A DNA stretch of 64,000 nt from Salinicoccus kekensis (GCF_900220995.1 NZ_OBQF01000001.1:744001-808000); one strand, 5' to 3'; shown: positions 45,936 to 56,893, counted from the stretch's first letter. Numbers and translations: made by a program. Notes: generated by a model not told the origin, from the sequence alone.

Positions 45936-47267
45936 ATGAATAAAACTGCAACTTTATTAAAATTTCTGATACCTTCGCTGATTGGTGTCTTCATGTTCTT
46001 ATTCCCGATGACGGATGCAGACGGTAATACTACAATACCGATTGCATATCTCGCAGGGCTTCTGCTCGATATAATCGGGCATGAAGCAGCTTTGATCATC
46101 ATCATGGTCATAATCGTCCTGTCCGCACTGCTGACGGTCGTCTTCAGCTGGATCACCCGTCCGGAATCGAAAATGCTGGCAGACTTGTTTACAGTGACGC
46201 CGGTATGGGTCATCACCAGATTACTCGGTGCAATCTTCGTCCTGATGACATATTTCAGTCTCGGACCTGAAGTCATCACCTCGGAAGTCACAGGCGGCAT
46301 GATCTTCAATGATCTGATGCCTACACTGCTCTCGGTGTTTTTATTTGCCGGCCTGCTGCTCCCGCTCCTTTTGAATTACGGGCTGCTGGAGTTCATAGGT
46401 GCTTTGTTCACCAAAATAATGCGTCCGCTGTTCACGCTGCCCGGCCGCTCAACCGTCGACAACCTCGCCTCATGGGTGGGTGACGGTACGATTGGTGTCC
46501 TGTTGAGCAGTAAGCAGTACGAAGACGGTTATTACACGAAAAGGGAGGCAACCGTCATTGCGACGACCTTCTCTGTCGTATCCATCACATTTACTGTGGT
46601 CATCCTTGACCTCATCGGCCTGATGAGTTACTTCGGGGCGTTCTACCTGACCATATTGATTGCAGGCCTTGCAGCGGCATTCATCATGCCGAGGATACCG
46701 CCCCTGTCCAGAATCGAAGATACATACTACCGTGAGGACAGGGATGTGAATGAAACCGTGCCTGAAGGCTACAACCCGGCAACATGGGGATATAAGCAGG
46801 CGATGGGACAGGCTGAAAGGGCAGCCGGTTTTGGAGAGTACATCAAGGATGCTTTGAAGACCGTCGGCGATATGTGGTTTGCGGTACTGCCGATCGTCAT
46901 GGCCATCGGTACACTCGGTACGATCGTCGCTGAATATACACCGGTGTTCACATGGATCGGGGCACCTTTTGTACCCCTCCTTGAACTGATGGGTCTGGAA
47001 GAGGCACAGGCTGCATCCGAGACACTGTTCATCGGATTCACCGACATGTTCCTCCCTGCCATCCTCATTGAAAGTGTCGCATCGGATATGACACGTTTCG
47101 TCATCGGTGCATTGAGCATCACCCAGCTGATCTATCTATCTGAAGTCGGCGGTGTGATACTCGGTTCCAAAATACCGGTCGGCCTCGGGAAGCTCTTCAT
47201 CATCTTCCTGCTGAGAACGGCCATCACCCTGCCTATCATCGTAGTGATGGCACATATCATCTTTTAA
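45936..47267 (+). CDS. YjiH-family protein (nucleoside recognition/GATE domain)
   Basis: Polytopic membrane protein of 443 residues. Two nucleoside-recognition (GATE) motifs flank the middle: LFAGLLLPLLLNYGLLEFIG with SWVGDGTIGVLLSSKQYEDG, and GAPFVPLLELMGLEEAQAAS with LFIGFTDMFLPAIL. The family (YjiH) is common beside peptidases and transporters; substrate unproven. I chose the ATG at 45936, with GAAGGG 7 nt upstream. It stands behind a 204-bp gap with no further feature visible to me. Confidence 0.87.
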   Translation: MNKTATLLKFLIPSLIGVFMFLFPMTDADGNTTIPIAYLAGLLLDIIGHEAALIIIMVIIVLSALLTVVFSWITRPESKMLADLFTVTPVWVITRLLGAIFVLMTYFSLGPEVITSEVTGGMIFNDLMPTLLSVFLFAGLLLPLLLNYGLLEFIGALFTKIMRPLFTLPGRSTVDNLASWVGDGTIGVLLSSKQYEDGYYTKREATVIATTFSVVSITFTVVILDLIGLMSYFGAFYLTILIAGLAAAFIMPRIPPLSRIEDTYYREDRDVNETVPEGYNPATWGYKQAMGQAERAAGFGEYIKDALKTVGDMWFAVLPIVMAIGTLGTIVAEYTPVFTWIGAPFVPLLELMGLEEAQAASETLFIGFTDMFLPAILIESVASDMTRFVIGALSITQLIYLSEVGGVILGSKIPVGLGKLFIIFLLRTAITLPIIVVMAHIIF

Positions 47268-47273
47268 TATTCC

Positions 47274-47305
47274 ACAAAGAGCCGGATTAATATCCGGCTC
47301 TTTCT
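47274..47305 (+). terminator. Intrinsic terminator after the YjiH-family gene
   Basis: A 12-bp perfect stem (47276-47287 with 47292-47303, loop TAAT), followed by a T-rich tail. Confidence 0.85.
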
Positions 47306-47390
47306 TTTGTTGGAAAAGTCTGATAACTTTAGTGTATATTAATCATTTGATTGATGAAATCTGACACAATTTCATATGAGGAGTGGTCAA

Positions 47391-48881
47391 ATGGATTCCC
47401 AATCCGAGAAACAATATACTGTCCGGAACTGGATCGGCCTGATTCTCGGCCCCCTGCTGTTCGCCCTGACATTCTTTTTCATACCGCAGGATATTCTCGC
47501 CTACGAGCCGAGAATCGTGCTGGGTGTCACGCTGCTTGTTGCGACTTACTGGGTGACGGAACCGGTGCCTTTGCCGGTGACCTCCTTGATCCCCCTTGTC
47601 CTCATACCTGCTTTTTACGGTGTGGATATTGAAACGATTGCACCGGCATACACCAATCCGGTCATCTTCATGTACGGCGGCGGTTTCGTGATCGCACTCG
47701 CCATCGAGAAATGGGATCTGCACAGGAGGATCGCACTGAACATCATCAAAATGATCGGTTCTGAAAGCAACAGGATGATACTCGGCATTTTAATCGCAAC
47801 CGCCGGGATTTCAATGTTCGTATCAAACGCTGCAACGGCATTGATGATGCTTCCGGTCGCGGTGGCGCTGATCAATGAAGTCCGTGATAAAAGTATCCTG
47901 GAAGGGGAAAATCTTAAGAAGTTCTCAAAAGGCATCCTTTTGACCGTCGCCTACTCCGCTACAATCGGCGGCCTGGCCACCCTCGTCGCTGCCGTTCCGA
48001 ATGCGCTGCTCGCAGGCATCGCCAGTTCACAGCTCGACCGGGAAGTCACATTTGCCGAGTGGCTGTTCTTCGCCGGCCCCTTGGCTCTGGTCATGCTCAT
48101 CATCCTGTATTTCTATTTGACGAAGGTGCAGTTCAAGGTCGACAAGTCCGATGAAAAGTCGGGGTCAATGGATTTCATTGAAGATGAATTGGAGGACCTG
48201 GGCAAGTTCAACTCTGATGAGATGAAAGTTGCCGCGGTCTTCCTCATTACAGTGAGCTTATGGATCCTTTCGCCGTTCATCATCAGCATACCGTTCATAC
48301 CTGAACCGGTCGGCATATTCTTTGAGGGACTCCACGACGGCACCATCGCAATTTTCGGGGCGGTGATGCTCTTCTTCCTCCCGAGTTCAAAAAAAGGCGA
48401 ACGCATACTTGCATGGAAGGATATGAAGGAACTGCCATGGGGCGTGCTGCTCCTGTTCGGCGGCGGCATGTCGCTCGCCGAAGCATTCGGCGCCTCGGGG
48501 CTGAACGAATCCATTGCAGATGTGCTCGGACTGCTTGAAGGCCTTGGATACATCTTCATCCTGCTGCTGCTTGTGGTTTTTGTGCTCAGCATTACAGAAA
48601 TACTGTCCAATACGGCCGTATCCAACCTCGTGCTGCCGCTCACAGTCGGGCTCGGCATCGCAGTCGGCGTCGATCCTCTGCCGCTTATGGCCGCCGCAGC
48701 CCTCGCGGCGGGCTCATGTTACATGCTGCCGGTCGCCACTCCGCCGAACACCGCTGTGTTCAGTGCAGGTTATTTGACCGTCGGTGACATGGCAAAGGCC
48801 GGCGTATGGCTTAACATCATCTCCGTCATCGTCATCACCCTGGCGGTCTACTTCTGGATGCCTGTCATATTCGAATTTTGA
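47391..48881 (+). CDS. Na+/dicarboxylate symporter, DASS/SLC13 family (SdcS-like)
   Basis: Polytopic transporter of 496 residues, for C4-dicarboxylates such as succinate, malate or fumarate by similarity to staphylococcal SdcS. Two helical hairpins carry the SNT motifs: ISMFVSNAATALMMLPVAV and TEILSNTAVSNLVLPLTVG. The family signature is AAGSCYMLPVATPPNTAVFSAGY. I chose the ATG at 47391, with GAGGAG 7 nt upstream. Uptake of malate would feed the malic enzyme at 13 kb, an inferred link. Confidence 0.93.
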   Translation: MDSQSEKQYTVRNWIGLILGPLLFALTFFFIPQDILAYEPRIVLGVTLLVATYWVTEPVPLPVTSLIPLVLIPAFYGVDIETIAPAYTNPVIFMYGGGFVIALAIEKWDLHRRIALNIIKMIGSESNRMILGILIATAGISMFVSNAATALMMLPVAVALINEVRDKSILEGENLKKFSKGILLTVAYSATIGGLATLVAAVPNALLAGIASSQLDREVTFAEWLFFAGPLALVMLIILYFYLTKVQFKVDKSDEKSGSMDFIEDELEDLGKFNSDEMKVAAVFLITVSLWILSPFIISIPFIPEPVGIFFEGLHDGTIAIFGAVMLFFLPSSKKGERILAWKDMKELPWGVLLLFGGGMSLAEAFGASGLNESIADVLGLLEGLGYIFILLLLVVFVLSITEILSNTAVSNLVLPLTVGLGIAVGVDPLPLMAAAALAAGSCYMLPVATPPNTAVFSAGYLTVGDMAKAGVWLNIISVIVITLAVYFWMPVIFEF

Positions 48882-48895
48882 TTTTAAATGAAATG

Positions 48896-48980
48896 AAAAA
48901 AGACCCGGAATCGGTAGTTACCCCTGAAAGTTAGATTTTCAACTCTAACTTTTGGGGTCAGTACAAATCCCGGGTCTTTT
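48896..48980. terminator. Bidirectional terminator with a nested inverted repeat
   Basis: The outer stem GACCCGG (48902-48908) pairs with CCGGGTC (48970-48976), with A- and T-runs outside, typical of a terminator between the convergent DASS and tyrS genes. Its loop is filled by a second inverted repeat (see the next entry). Confidence 0.75.
48914..48965. mobile_element. Back-to-back IS-like ends (MITE-like relic)
   Basis: Arm 1 (about 48914-48935) and arm 2 (about 48944-48965) are imperfect inverted repeats. Read inward, both contain ACCCC, a short A-rich step and AAAGTTAGA; arm 2 is preceded by TGTACTG. These resemble the terminal repeats of IS150-group IS3 elements as I recall them. No transposase lies between; the 8-bp gap suggests an internal deletion or a tiny non-autonomous element. 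Confidence 0.45.
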
Positions 48981-48983
48981 ATT

Positions 48984-50258
<1,275 letters not shown>

Positions 50259-50261
50259 CTA

Positions 50262-50470
50262 AAATTTCAAATAAAAAACACCCTACTGTAAAAGTATGGG
50301 TGCAGAGCACGGTACCACCAAACGGTTTCGCTGAAGGACATACGTAGTCCGGACGTCCGGATGCTTCATTGGGTGTATTCATGATATATTCTTCACCGGT
50401 TTTCAGCAGCCACCGGCTCTCTGTATCAGAATGACATCACTACTTCTCCCAATTATCCAGATGATATTAG
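50262..50470 (-). promoter_or_regulatory. T-box riboswitch of tyrS
   Basis: Upstream of tyrS on the minus strand, the T-box core GGTGGTACCG (at about 50320-50311) precedes a terminator hairpin formed by CACCCATAC...AGTAGGGTG and a U-run (50293-50270). A stem I with the GAGAAGTAG-like start and AGCCGGTGG...CCGGT pairing lies at about 50460-50390. A likely specifier codon is TAC (Tyr) at 50377-50375, followed by A. Uncharged tRNA-Tyr would pair with the T-box and allow read-through. Confidence 0.88.
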
Positions 50471-50479
50471 TTTAATGTT

Positions 50480-50507
50480 ATAATAACACTTCCTTTAAAA
50501 TTGTCAA
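50480..50507 (-). promoter_or_regulatory. Sigma-A promoter of tyrS
   Basis: Perfect TTGACA (50507-50502), 16-nt spacer, TATTAT (50485-50480), just upstream of the T-box leader. Confidence 0.65.
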
Positions 50508-50603
50508 CTTTCGACAGCTTCCCATGAAAGAAAAAGGTTGTCCGGATTGTCGCTTTTTAAATCTTGAAACGGTTGATATCACTATCTATAATTATTTTAT
50601 CTA

Positions 50604-50612
50604 TGGTATAAT
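50604..50612 (+). promoter_or_regulatory. Extended -10 promoter of the PBP gene
   Basis: TGGTATAAT (extended TGn plus perfect -10). No clear -35 box at 17 nt, which is common with extended -10 elements. About 21 bp before the start codon, so the leader would be very short. Confidence 0.5.
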
Positions 50613-50633
50613 GTCCGTTGATAGGAGGTACAA

Positions 50634-53153
50634 ATGAAGAAGTATATCGATGATTTTACAAATAATATAAAGAAAATGTTCACAAAAAGTGAACCTGGCA
50701 ATGAGAAAGATAAAGTGACCGGCAGCACCTTCAAAGAGAAATTTTCCAACATAGGTGCCAGGATGAAGAAAACCGGATCTCCGCTCAGGATGGGATTCTT
50801 TGCTACATATGAGACTGTCTGGAATGTCATCCTGTTTTTCATCCTGACCGTCTCTTTATTGGGACTGCTCGCCTTCAGCATCGGCCTCGGCTATTTTGCA
50901 GCCCTGGTGAATGATGAAGAAATCCAGTCCAATGAGGAACTTGAAGTTGCTCTGACAGAGATGACCGAGAGCACCACCGTTGCCTTCGGTTCCGGTGAAT
51001 CCCTCGGTACACTCCGTGCAGACCTGATCAGGGAACGTGTGGATTCTGATGATATCAATCCCTATGTGAAGGATGCGGTCATTGCAACGGAGGATGAACA
51101 TTTCTACGAGCACAACGGTGTCGTGCCGAAAGCATTCATGCGTGCGGCACTCCAAGTATTCGCCGGCGGTGACGACAGTACGGGCGGCAGTACGCTGACC
51201 CAGCAGCTTGTCAAGAACCAGCTCCTCACGAATGAGACCACATTCGACAGAAAGGCGATCGAACTGCTGCTTGCCTTCCGCGTCGAAAAACTTCTCGACA
51301 AAGATGAAATCCTGGAAGCCTACCTGAACGCCGTATCATTCGGGCGTAACTCCAACGGTCAGAACATCGCAGGCATCCAGGCCGCTGCGGAAGGTGTATT
51401 CGGCAAAGACGCTGCAGACCTGAATCTTGCAGAGAGCGCCTTCCTTGCAGGAATGCCCCAGAACCCTTATGCGTACACCCCGTTCATGCAGGGCGGCACG
51501 GTCAAGGATGAGGAATATCTGCAGCCGGGCAAAAACAGGCAGGAATTCGTGCTCGACCGTATGCTGCTCGAAGAAAAGATCACCGAGGAAGAGCATGCAG
51601 AAGCACTTGATTATGATATATATGCCAACCTGACCGACAGCGTCGTCGTCCCGAACCAGAACTATCCGTTCCTGACGGATGAAGTTGAACGGCGCGGCGT
51701 ACAGATACTGAAATATGTACTGGCTGAAGAGGACGGATTAACCCGTGAGGAAGTCGATGCGACTCCGCTGATCAACCAGGACTATACGGAACAGGCCAAT
51801 CAGGCACTGAGATATCAGGGATATCACATTACAACGACCATCGAAAAAGATATCTACGATCTCATGCAGGATGTCAAAGACAGCAACTTCTACTATTACG
51901 GCGACAGAAGTTCCGAAGATGCAATCGATGCGGATGACTCCGATGCAGAAGATGAAGTGATGCAGCATGAAATCGGGGCTGTATTGAAGGAAAACGACAC
52001 AGGCAGGATTCTCGGATTCATCGGCGGACGTGACCATGATGAATCATCGATCAACCATGCCACCCAGACCTCCCGGAACGTCGGTTCGACGATGAAGCCG
52101 CTGATCACATTCGGTCCGGCCCTGGATAAAGGCATCGTCGCACCGGATACGGTCCTGCTGGATGAGAAATTCGAAATCCCTGAATTGAACTGGGCGCCGG
52201 CAAACTACGATTATGAAGAAGAGTTCGGCCTCATTTCAACCAAGCACGCACTGAGCAACTCATACAACTTGAGTACATTAAGACTGTGGGCGGACGTCAG
52301 GGAAGAAAATCCGCGTGAATACTTCGAACGTATGAACCTGCCATTGCAGGAAGACATGAACCCATCCCTGCCGCTCGGTCCGAATGACCTGAGCGTCGAG
52401 CAGAACGTCGATGCCTTCTCAAGCTTTGCACAGGATGGCACGATGACGGAGGGCTACATGATTGAAAGCATCACAAGTCCGGACGGTGAAGTGGTCTACG
52501 AACATGAACCGGTCGTGAATGAAGTGTGGAAAGATTCCACTGCATTCCTCATGTCGGATATGCTGACGGAGTCCTTCCAGACAGGTTCTGCATATCACAT
52601 CAGTGACTTTTATGACAGCATCAGCAGTGATTATGATTTTGCAGCCAAAACCGGTACTTCGAACAGCTTCGTCGACTCATGGTTCATGGGTTACAACCCT
52701 GAAGTCACCCTTGGCCTTTGGATGGGCTATGATGCGAACATCCCTCAGGTTTCAGGTTATGAAGGTGAAGAGTATCTCCATATTTATAACTGGCGTAACC
52801 TGACCCAGGAACTTCTGGCACTCGTACCTGATCAGATGGGACGCGGTGCTTCATTCCAGCAGCCGGATTCGGTGAGGGAGATGGAATACTGCGCACTGAC
52901 GATGGAAACTGAAAGTGACTGTGAGGAGAACCTGGATCAGCCGATCGAAGGTCTTGTGGCAGAAGATACACGATTGAACGATAAAAGCAGTCTGAATGAT
53001 CCTGAAATCCAATCGAGGATGGGTGCAGCATTTGATTCCGGCCTGTCCAACTCGTCACTCAGAGGTGTCGTCACTAATACCTACGATGACCGTTACAGAG
53101 TCGGCGGCAGCTCTTCATCGAGCGATGATGACGATGACGACGATGATGATTAA
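50634..53153 (+). CDS. Class A penicillin-binding protein with an aspartate tail
   Basis: Bifunctional peptidoglycan synthase of 839 residues with one transmembrane segment (about 63-90) and the rest outside. The GT51 glycosyltransferase has VIATEDEHFYEHNGV (about residue 150), GGSTLTQQLVKNQLL and EAYLNAVSFGRNSNG. The transpeptidase has STMK (Ser near 484), SYN near 542 and KTG near 671. An acidic stretch (EDAIDADDSDAEDE) sits inside the transpeptidase region, and the C-terminus is a Ser-rich linker followed by nine Asp. It looks like Bacillus PBP1/PBP4-type enzymes. TAGGAGG lies before the ATG. Confidence 0.93.
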   Translation: MKKYIDDFTNNIKKMFTKSEPGNEKDKVTGSTFKEKFSNIGARMKKTGSPLRMGFFATYETVWNVILFFILTVSLLGLLAFSIGLGYFAALVNDEEIQSNEELEVALTEMTESTTVAFGSGESLGTLRADLIRERVDSDDINPYVKDAVIATEDEHFYEHNGVVPKAFMRAALQVFAGGDDSTGGSTLTQQLVKNQLLTNETTFDRKAIELLLAFRVEKLLDKDEILEAYLNAVSFGRNSNGQNIAGIQAAAEGVFGKDAADLNLAESAFLAGMPQNPYAYTPFMQGGTVKDEEYLQPGKNRQEFVLDRMLLEEKITEEEHAEALDYDIYANLTDSVVVPNQNYPFLTDEVERRGVQILKYVLAEEDGLTREEVDATPLINQDYTEQANQALRYQGYHITTTIEKDIYDLMQDVKDSNFYYYGDRSSEDAIDADDSDAEDEVMQHEIGAVLKENDTGRILGFIGGRDHDESSINHATQTSRNVGSTMKPLITFGPALDKGIVAPDTVLLDEKFEIPELNWAPANYDYEEEFGLISTKHALSNSYNLSTLRLWADVREENPREYFERMNLPLQEDMNPSLPLGPNDLSVEQNVDAFSSFAQDGTMTEGYMIESITSPDGEVVYEHEPVVNEVWKDSTAFLMSDMLTESFQTGSAYHISDFYDSISSDYDFAAKTGTSNSFVDSWFMGYNPEVTLGLWMGYDANIPQVSGYEGEEYLHIYNWRNLTQELLALVPDQMGRGASFQQPDSVREMEYCALTMETESDCEENLDQPIEGLVAEDTRLNDKSSLNDPEIQSRMGAAFDSGLSNSSLRGVVTNTYDDRYRVGGSSSSSDDDDDDDDD

Positions 53154-53173
53154 AACCAATTGAACCAAAGCAT

Positions 53174-53206
53174 AAAAAAATACCGGCCAATGGCCGGTAT
53201 TTTTGT
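53174..53206. terminator. Bidirectional terminator between the PBP and fhs genes
   Basis: A GC-rich stem (ATACCGGCC at 53180-53188 with GGCCGGTAT at 53192-53200) flanked by A- and T-runs on opposite sides. Confidence 0.88.
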
Positions 53207-53213
53207 TTCTCTA

Positions 53214-54881
53214 TTAGAATAAACCTCTTGAAGTACCGTCAGCGTCAACATCCATGTTAACAGCAGATGGTTTCTTCGGCAGGCCAGGCATAGTCATGAT
53301 GTCACCAGTGAGGGCAACAACGAAACCAGCACCAGCTTTGACGTTGAGTTCTCTTACAGTTACAGTGAAGCCTTCAGGACGGCCGAGTTTAGACGGGTCG
53401 TCACTCAGTGAATACTGTGATTTAGCCATACAAACAGGCAGGTTTCCGAAGCCGTTCGCTTCGATTTCTGCAAGTTGCTTCTTAGCTTTGTCTGCAAGGA
53501 TTACGCCGTCTCCGCCGTAAACTTCTTTGACGATCGTTTCGATCTTCTGATCGATTGGAAGGTCAAGCTCGTAAAGGTGTTTGAATTCCTGTGGCTCTTC
53601 AAGGACTTCAAGAACCTGGTTTGCAAGGTCTACGCCGCCTTCTCCGCCTTTTTCCCAAACCTGTGTAAGAGCAACGCGTACGCCTTGATCTTTACACCAG
53701 TCGAGGACGAAGTTTCTTTCTTCATCAGTGTCTGTAACGAAGTCGTTCAGAGCAACAACAGGCTCGACACCGAATTTACGGGCGTTCTCAATGTGTTTGC
53801 CTAAGTTAGCAATACCTTCTTTAAGAGCATCCACGTTCGCTTCACCAAGATCAGCTTTAGCAACGCCGCCGTTCATCTTGAGCGCACGGATCGTCGCAAC
53901 AAGCACGATTGCATCCGGCTGGAAGCCGCCTTTACGTGATTTGATGTTCATGAACTTCTCTCCGCCGAGGTCGGAACCGAAACCACACTCTGTCACTACG
54001 ATGTCAGCAAGTTTACGTGCTGTGTTTGTAGCAATCAGGGAGTTACATCCATGTGCAATGTTAGCAAATGGTCCACCGTGGATCAATGCAGGTGTACCTT
54101 CCATAGTCTGTACAAGGTTTGGTTTGATCGCTTCTTTGAGAAGCAGTGCAAGTGCACCTTCAACTTCAAGTTCTTTGGCAGTTACAGGTTTTCTATCATA
54201 CGTGTAACCGATGACCATTTCACCGAGTTTCTCTTTCAGATCTATGATGTCTGTAGCCAGACAAAGTACAGCCATGATTTCACTTGCAACAGTGATATCG
54301 AAACCATCTTCACGCGGTACTCCGCGGCTTGGTCCGCCAAGACCTACAACTACTTGGCGCAGTGCACGGTCGTTCATGTCGAGGACTCTCTTCCATGAAA
54401 CGCGGCGCGGGTCGATGTTCAGTTTGTTGCCGTGGTGAATGTGGTTGTCAATGAACGCGGACAGAGCGTTGTTCGCAGTAGTGATCGCATGCAGGTCACC
54501 GTTGAAATGAAGGTTGATTTCCTCCATCGGTAATACCTGTGCCTGACCGCCGCCGGTTGCTCCACCTTTAACACCCATAACAGGACCTAATGATGGCTCA
54601 CGCAATGCTACCATTACGTTTTTCTCAAGTTTGTTGAAAGCATCTGATAAACCGACAGTTACAGTGGATTTACCTTCTCCGGCAGGAGTCGGGTTCATCG
54701 CGGAAACCAAAACAATCTTAGAATTGCTTTCGTCCCCTTCAAGCTCATGAATGTCCACTTTCGCTTTATGTTTACCATGAAGTTCCAAGGCCTCATTAGG
54801 AATGCCCGCTTTAGCTGCGATATCTTCTATCGGTTGGATATCCGCCTTGGCAGCAATTTCCTGATCTGTTAAATGTGCCAT
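53214..54881 (-). CDS. fhs: Formate-tetrahydrofolate ligase
   Basis: Makes 10-formyl-THF from formate, THF and ATP, for purine and fMet synthesis. The 555 residues are typical. The ATP loop is [20 protein letters not shown], then [23 protein letters not shown] and [14 protein letters not shown]; the C-terminal region is [19 protein letters not shown]. The start ATG has AGGAGA upstream. Codon usage looks strongly biased, like that of rpsD, so it is probably abundant. Confidence 0.97.
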   Translation of the reverse strand: MAHLTDQEIAAKADIQPIEDIAAKAGIPNEALELHGKHKAKVDIHELEGDESNSKIVLVSAMNPTPAGEGKSTVTVGLSDAFNKLEKNVMVALREPSLGPVMGVKGGATGGGQAQVLPMEEINLHFNGDLHAITTANNALSAFIDNHIHHGNKLNIDPRRVSWKRVLDMNDRALRQVVVGLGGPSRGVPREDGFDITVASEIMAVLCLATDIIDLKEKLGEMVIGYTYDRKPVTAKELEVEGALALLLKEAIKPNLVQTMEGTPALIHGGPFANIAHGCNSLIATNTARKLADIVVTECGFGSDLGGEKFMNIKSRKGGFQPDAIVLVATIRALKMNGGVAKADLGEANVDALKEGIANLGKHIENARKFGVEPVVALNDFVTDTDEERNFVLDWCKDQGVRVALTQVWEKGGEGGVDLANQVLEVLEEPQEFKHLYELDLPIDQKIETIVKEVYGGDGVILADKAKKQLAEIEANGFGNLPVCMAKSQYSLSDDPSKLGRPEGFTVTVRELNVKAGAGFVVALTGDIMTMPGLPKKPSAVNMDVDADGTSRGLF

Positions 54882-55079
54882 TATCTCATCTCCTAAATGA
54901 AAAATATTGAGTTATGCTGAGGCATAACACTTACAGCCCTTATTATGACATATTCAAGTGAATTATTCCACAAACAAGGAATTTAATAATAATTCTGATA
55001 ATATAACGGCCTGAAGGGGTGTTTTCATGCGCCCTCCGCCCTTGAATCTGTAAATTTACCCCATCAGGGGAGGAAAGCT

Positions 55080-56792
55080 TTAATCATCATCCATGCTCGA
55101 TAAGTCGCCCGCATCAATGTTCAGTTCCCATGCCTTAAGTACACGGCGCATGATCTTACCGCTTCTCGTCTTCGGCAGCTTGTCCTTAAATTCGATTTCC
55201 CTCGGCGCAGCATGTGCAGCGAGACCTTCTTTTACAAACTTCCTGATTTCTTCCTTCAATTCATCGGAAGCTTCATACTCTTTCTTCAAAGCGATGAAGG
55301 CTTTGACGATCTCACCTCTGACAGGATCCGGTTTGCCGATCACGCCCGCTTCCTGGACCGCCGGGTGCTCGACCAGCTTCGATTCGATCTCGAACGGTCC
55401 GACCCTTTCGCCTGCCGTCATGATGACGTCATCCACACGTCCCTGGAACCAGTAGTAGCCGTCTTCATCCTTGTATGCAGAGTCCCCCGACACATACCAT
55501 TCCCCGATGAAGTATGAGTCGTATTTCGGTTTGTTCTTCCAGATCTCCCTCATCATCGCAGGCCATCCTGTTTTAAGTGCCAAGTTGCCCATCCGGTTCG
55601 GCGGCAGTTCGTTGCCCTCATCATCGATGATGGATGCCTCCACACCCGGTATCGGCTTGCCCATCGAGCCGCCCTTGATATCCATGGCAGGGAAATTGGT
55701 GATCATATGCGCACCGGTTTCAGTCATCCACCATGTGTCATGGATCCTCAGTTTAAAGACTTCCATGCCCCACTTCACCACTTCCGGATTCAGCGGTTCA
55801 CCCACGGACAACAGATGGCGCAGCGAGCTCAAATCATAATCTTTGACGGTTTCATCACCTGCGCCCATCAGCATGCGGAACGCCGTTGGAGCACTGTACC
55901 AGACTGTGACCTTAAGGTCTTCGATCGCACCATACCATGATTCAGGGGAGAACCTCCCGCCGACGACGACATTCGTCACCCTGTTGAGCCATGGAGCGAA
56001 GATGCCGTAAGACGTCCCCGTCACCCAGCCCGGGTCTGCTGTACACCAGTAGACATCGTCCTCTTTCAAATCAAGTACATACTTGCCTGAAATGTACTGC
56101 TGGATCATTGCATAATGCACATGCAGCACACCTTTCGGCTGACCGGTGGAGCCGCTCGTATAATGCAGGATCATGCCGTCTTCCTTATCCAGCCATTCGA
56201 TTTCGAATTCTTCTGAAGCGTTTTCAAAAGCGGCGTTGAAATCCACATGATTTTCATCTTCAACCTCTCCGACCACAATGACTTTCTCAAGGTTCGGCAG
56301 GTCTGCCTCCGGTATGCGGCCCACCAGTTCAGGTGTCGTAACGATCACTTTCGCATCACTGTTTTCAAGTCTGTCCTTGACCGCCTTCTCCATGAAAGCT
56401 TCGAATAACGGGCCGACGATCGCCCCGGCTTTCAGAGCACCGAGCAGTGTGAAATAAAGTTCAGGTGAACGTGACATGAAAATGAATACCCGGTCCCCCT
56501 TCTCCACACCGGCCTCATCTTTCAATATATTGGCTGCCTTGTTGGATGCATCCTGCATTTCTTTGAATGTGTAGGATGATTTTTCATCCCCATTTTTATA
56601 ATACAGTGCATCCTTGTCTCCGTATCCTTCATCCACATGTTTATCGATGCACTCGTATGCCATGTTGAATTTATTGGTTTTTGACCAGGAAAAATTCTCT
56701 TTGATCTCATCCCAGTCAAAATTTTGATATACCTCATCATAATTTTTCATATTCGGATTTTGATCCGTGGCTTGATATAACTCTACTTTCAT
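55080..56792 (-). CDS. acsA: Acetyl-CoA synthetase
   Basis: Activates acetate to acetyl-CoA through acetyl-AMP. The 570 residues are the short Bacillales AcsA form. Motifs: LHYTSGSTGQPKGVLHVHYA (ATP loop), WWMTETGAHMITNFP, and YWFQGRVDDVIMTAGERVGPFEIES. The catalytic lysine near residue 545 is in LPKTRSGKIMRRVL, which is also the target that AcuA acetylates. It is divergent from acuABC by 101 bp. No obvious terminator with a T-run follows, only a small CCCC/GGGG stem. Confidence 0.96.
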   Translation of the reverse strand: MKVELYQATDQNPNMKNYDEVYQNFDWDEIKENFSWSKTNKFNMAYECIDKHVDEGYGDKDALYYKNGDEKSSYTFKEMQDASNKAANILKDEAGVEKGDRVFIFMSRSPELYFTLLGALKAGAIVGPLFEAFMEKAVKDRLENSDAKVIVTTPELVGRIPEADLPNLEKVIVVGEVEDENHVDFNAAFENASEEFEIEWLDKEDGMILHYTSGSTGQPKGVLHVHYAMIQQYISGKYVLDLKEDDVYWCTADPGWVTGTSYGIFAPWLNRVTNVVVGGRFSPESWYGAIEDLKVTVWYSAPTAFRMLMGAGDETVKDYDLSSLRHLLSVGEPLNPEVVKWGMEVFKLRIHDTWWMTETGAHMITNFPAMDIKGGSMGKPIPGVEASIIDDEGNELPPNRMGNLALKTGWPAMMREIWKNKPKYDSYFIGEWYVSGDSAYKDEDGYYWFQGRVDDVIMTAGERVGPFEIESKLVEHPAVQEAGVIGKPDPVRGEIVKAFIALKKEYEASDELKEEIRKFVKEGLAAHAAPREIEFKDKLPKTRSGKIMRRVLKAWELNIDAGDLSSMDDD

Positions 56793-56893
56793 ACTATATC
56801 CCCCTATAAGTTTTATGTTTTCTAATCATAGTATATAATAATGTTAACGTACTTTTCAAAATTTTTAAAACTAAAGTTCCGGGAGGTGTGAAT

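Noticed and set aside
54882-55079. Possible riboswitch or terminator in the acsA-fhs gap
   Set aside because: It contains a small hairpin (GAGTTATGC...GCATAAC) near fhs and a CCCC/GGGG stem after acsA, but no T-run, no known riboswitch pattern, and no conserved core that I could recognise.
56842-56858. Cre-like sequence TGTTAACGTACTTTTCA between acsA and acuA
   Set aside because: It has the TNAACG core but misses the consensus at three or more places; CcpA control of this divergent promoter is plausible biologically but not shown by this match.
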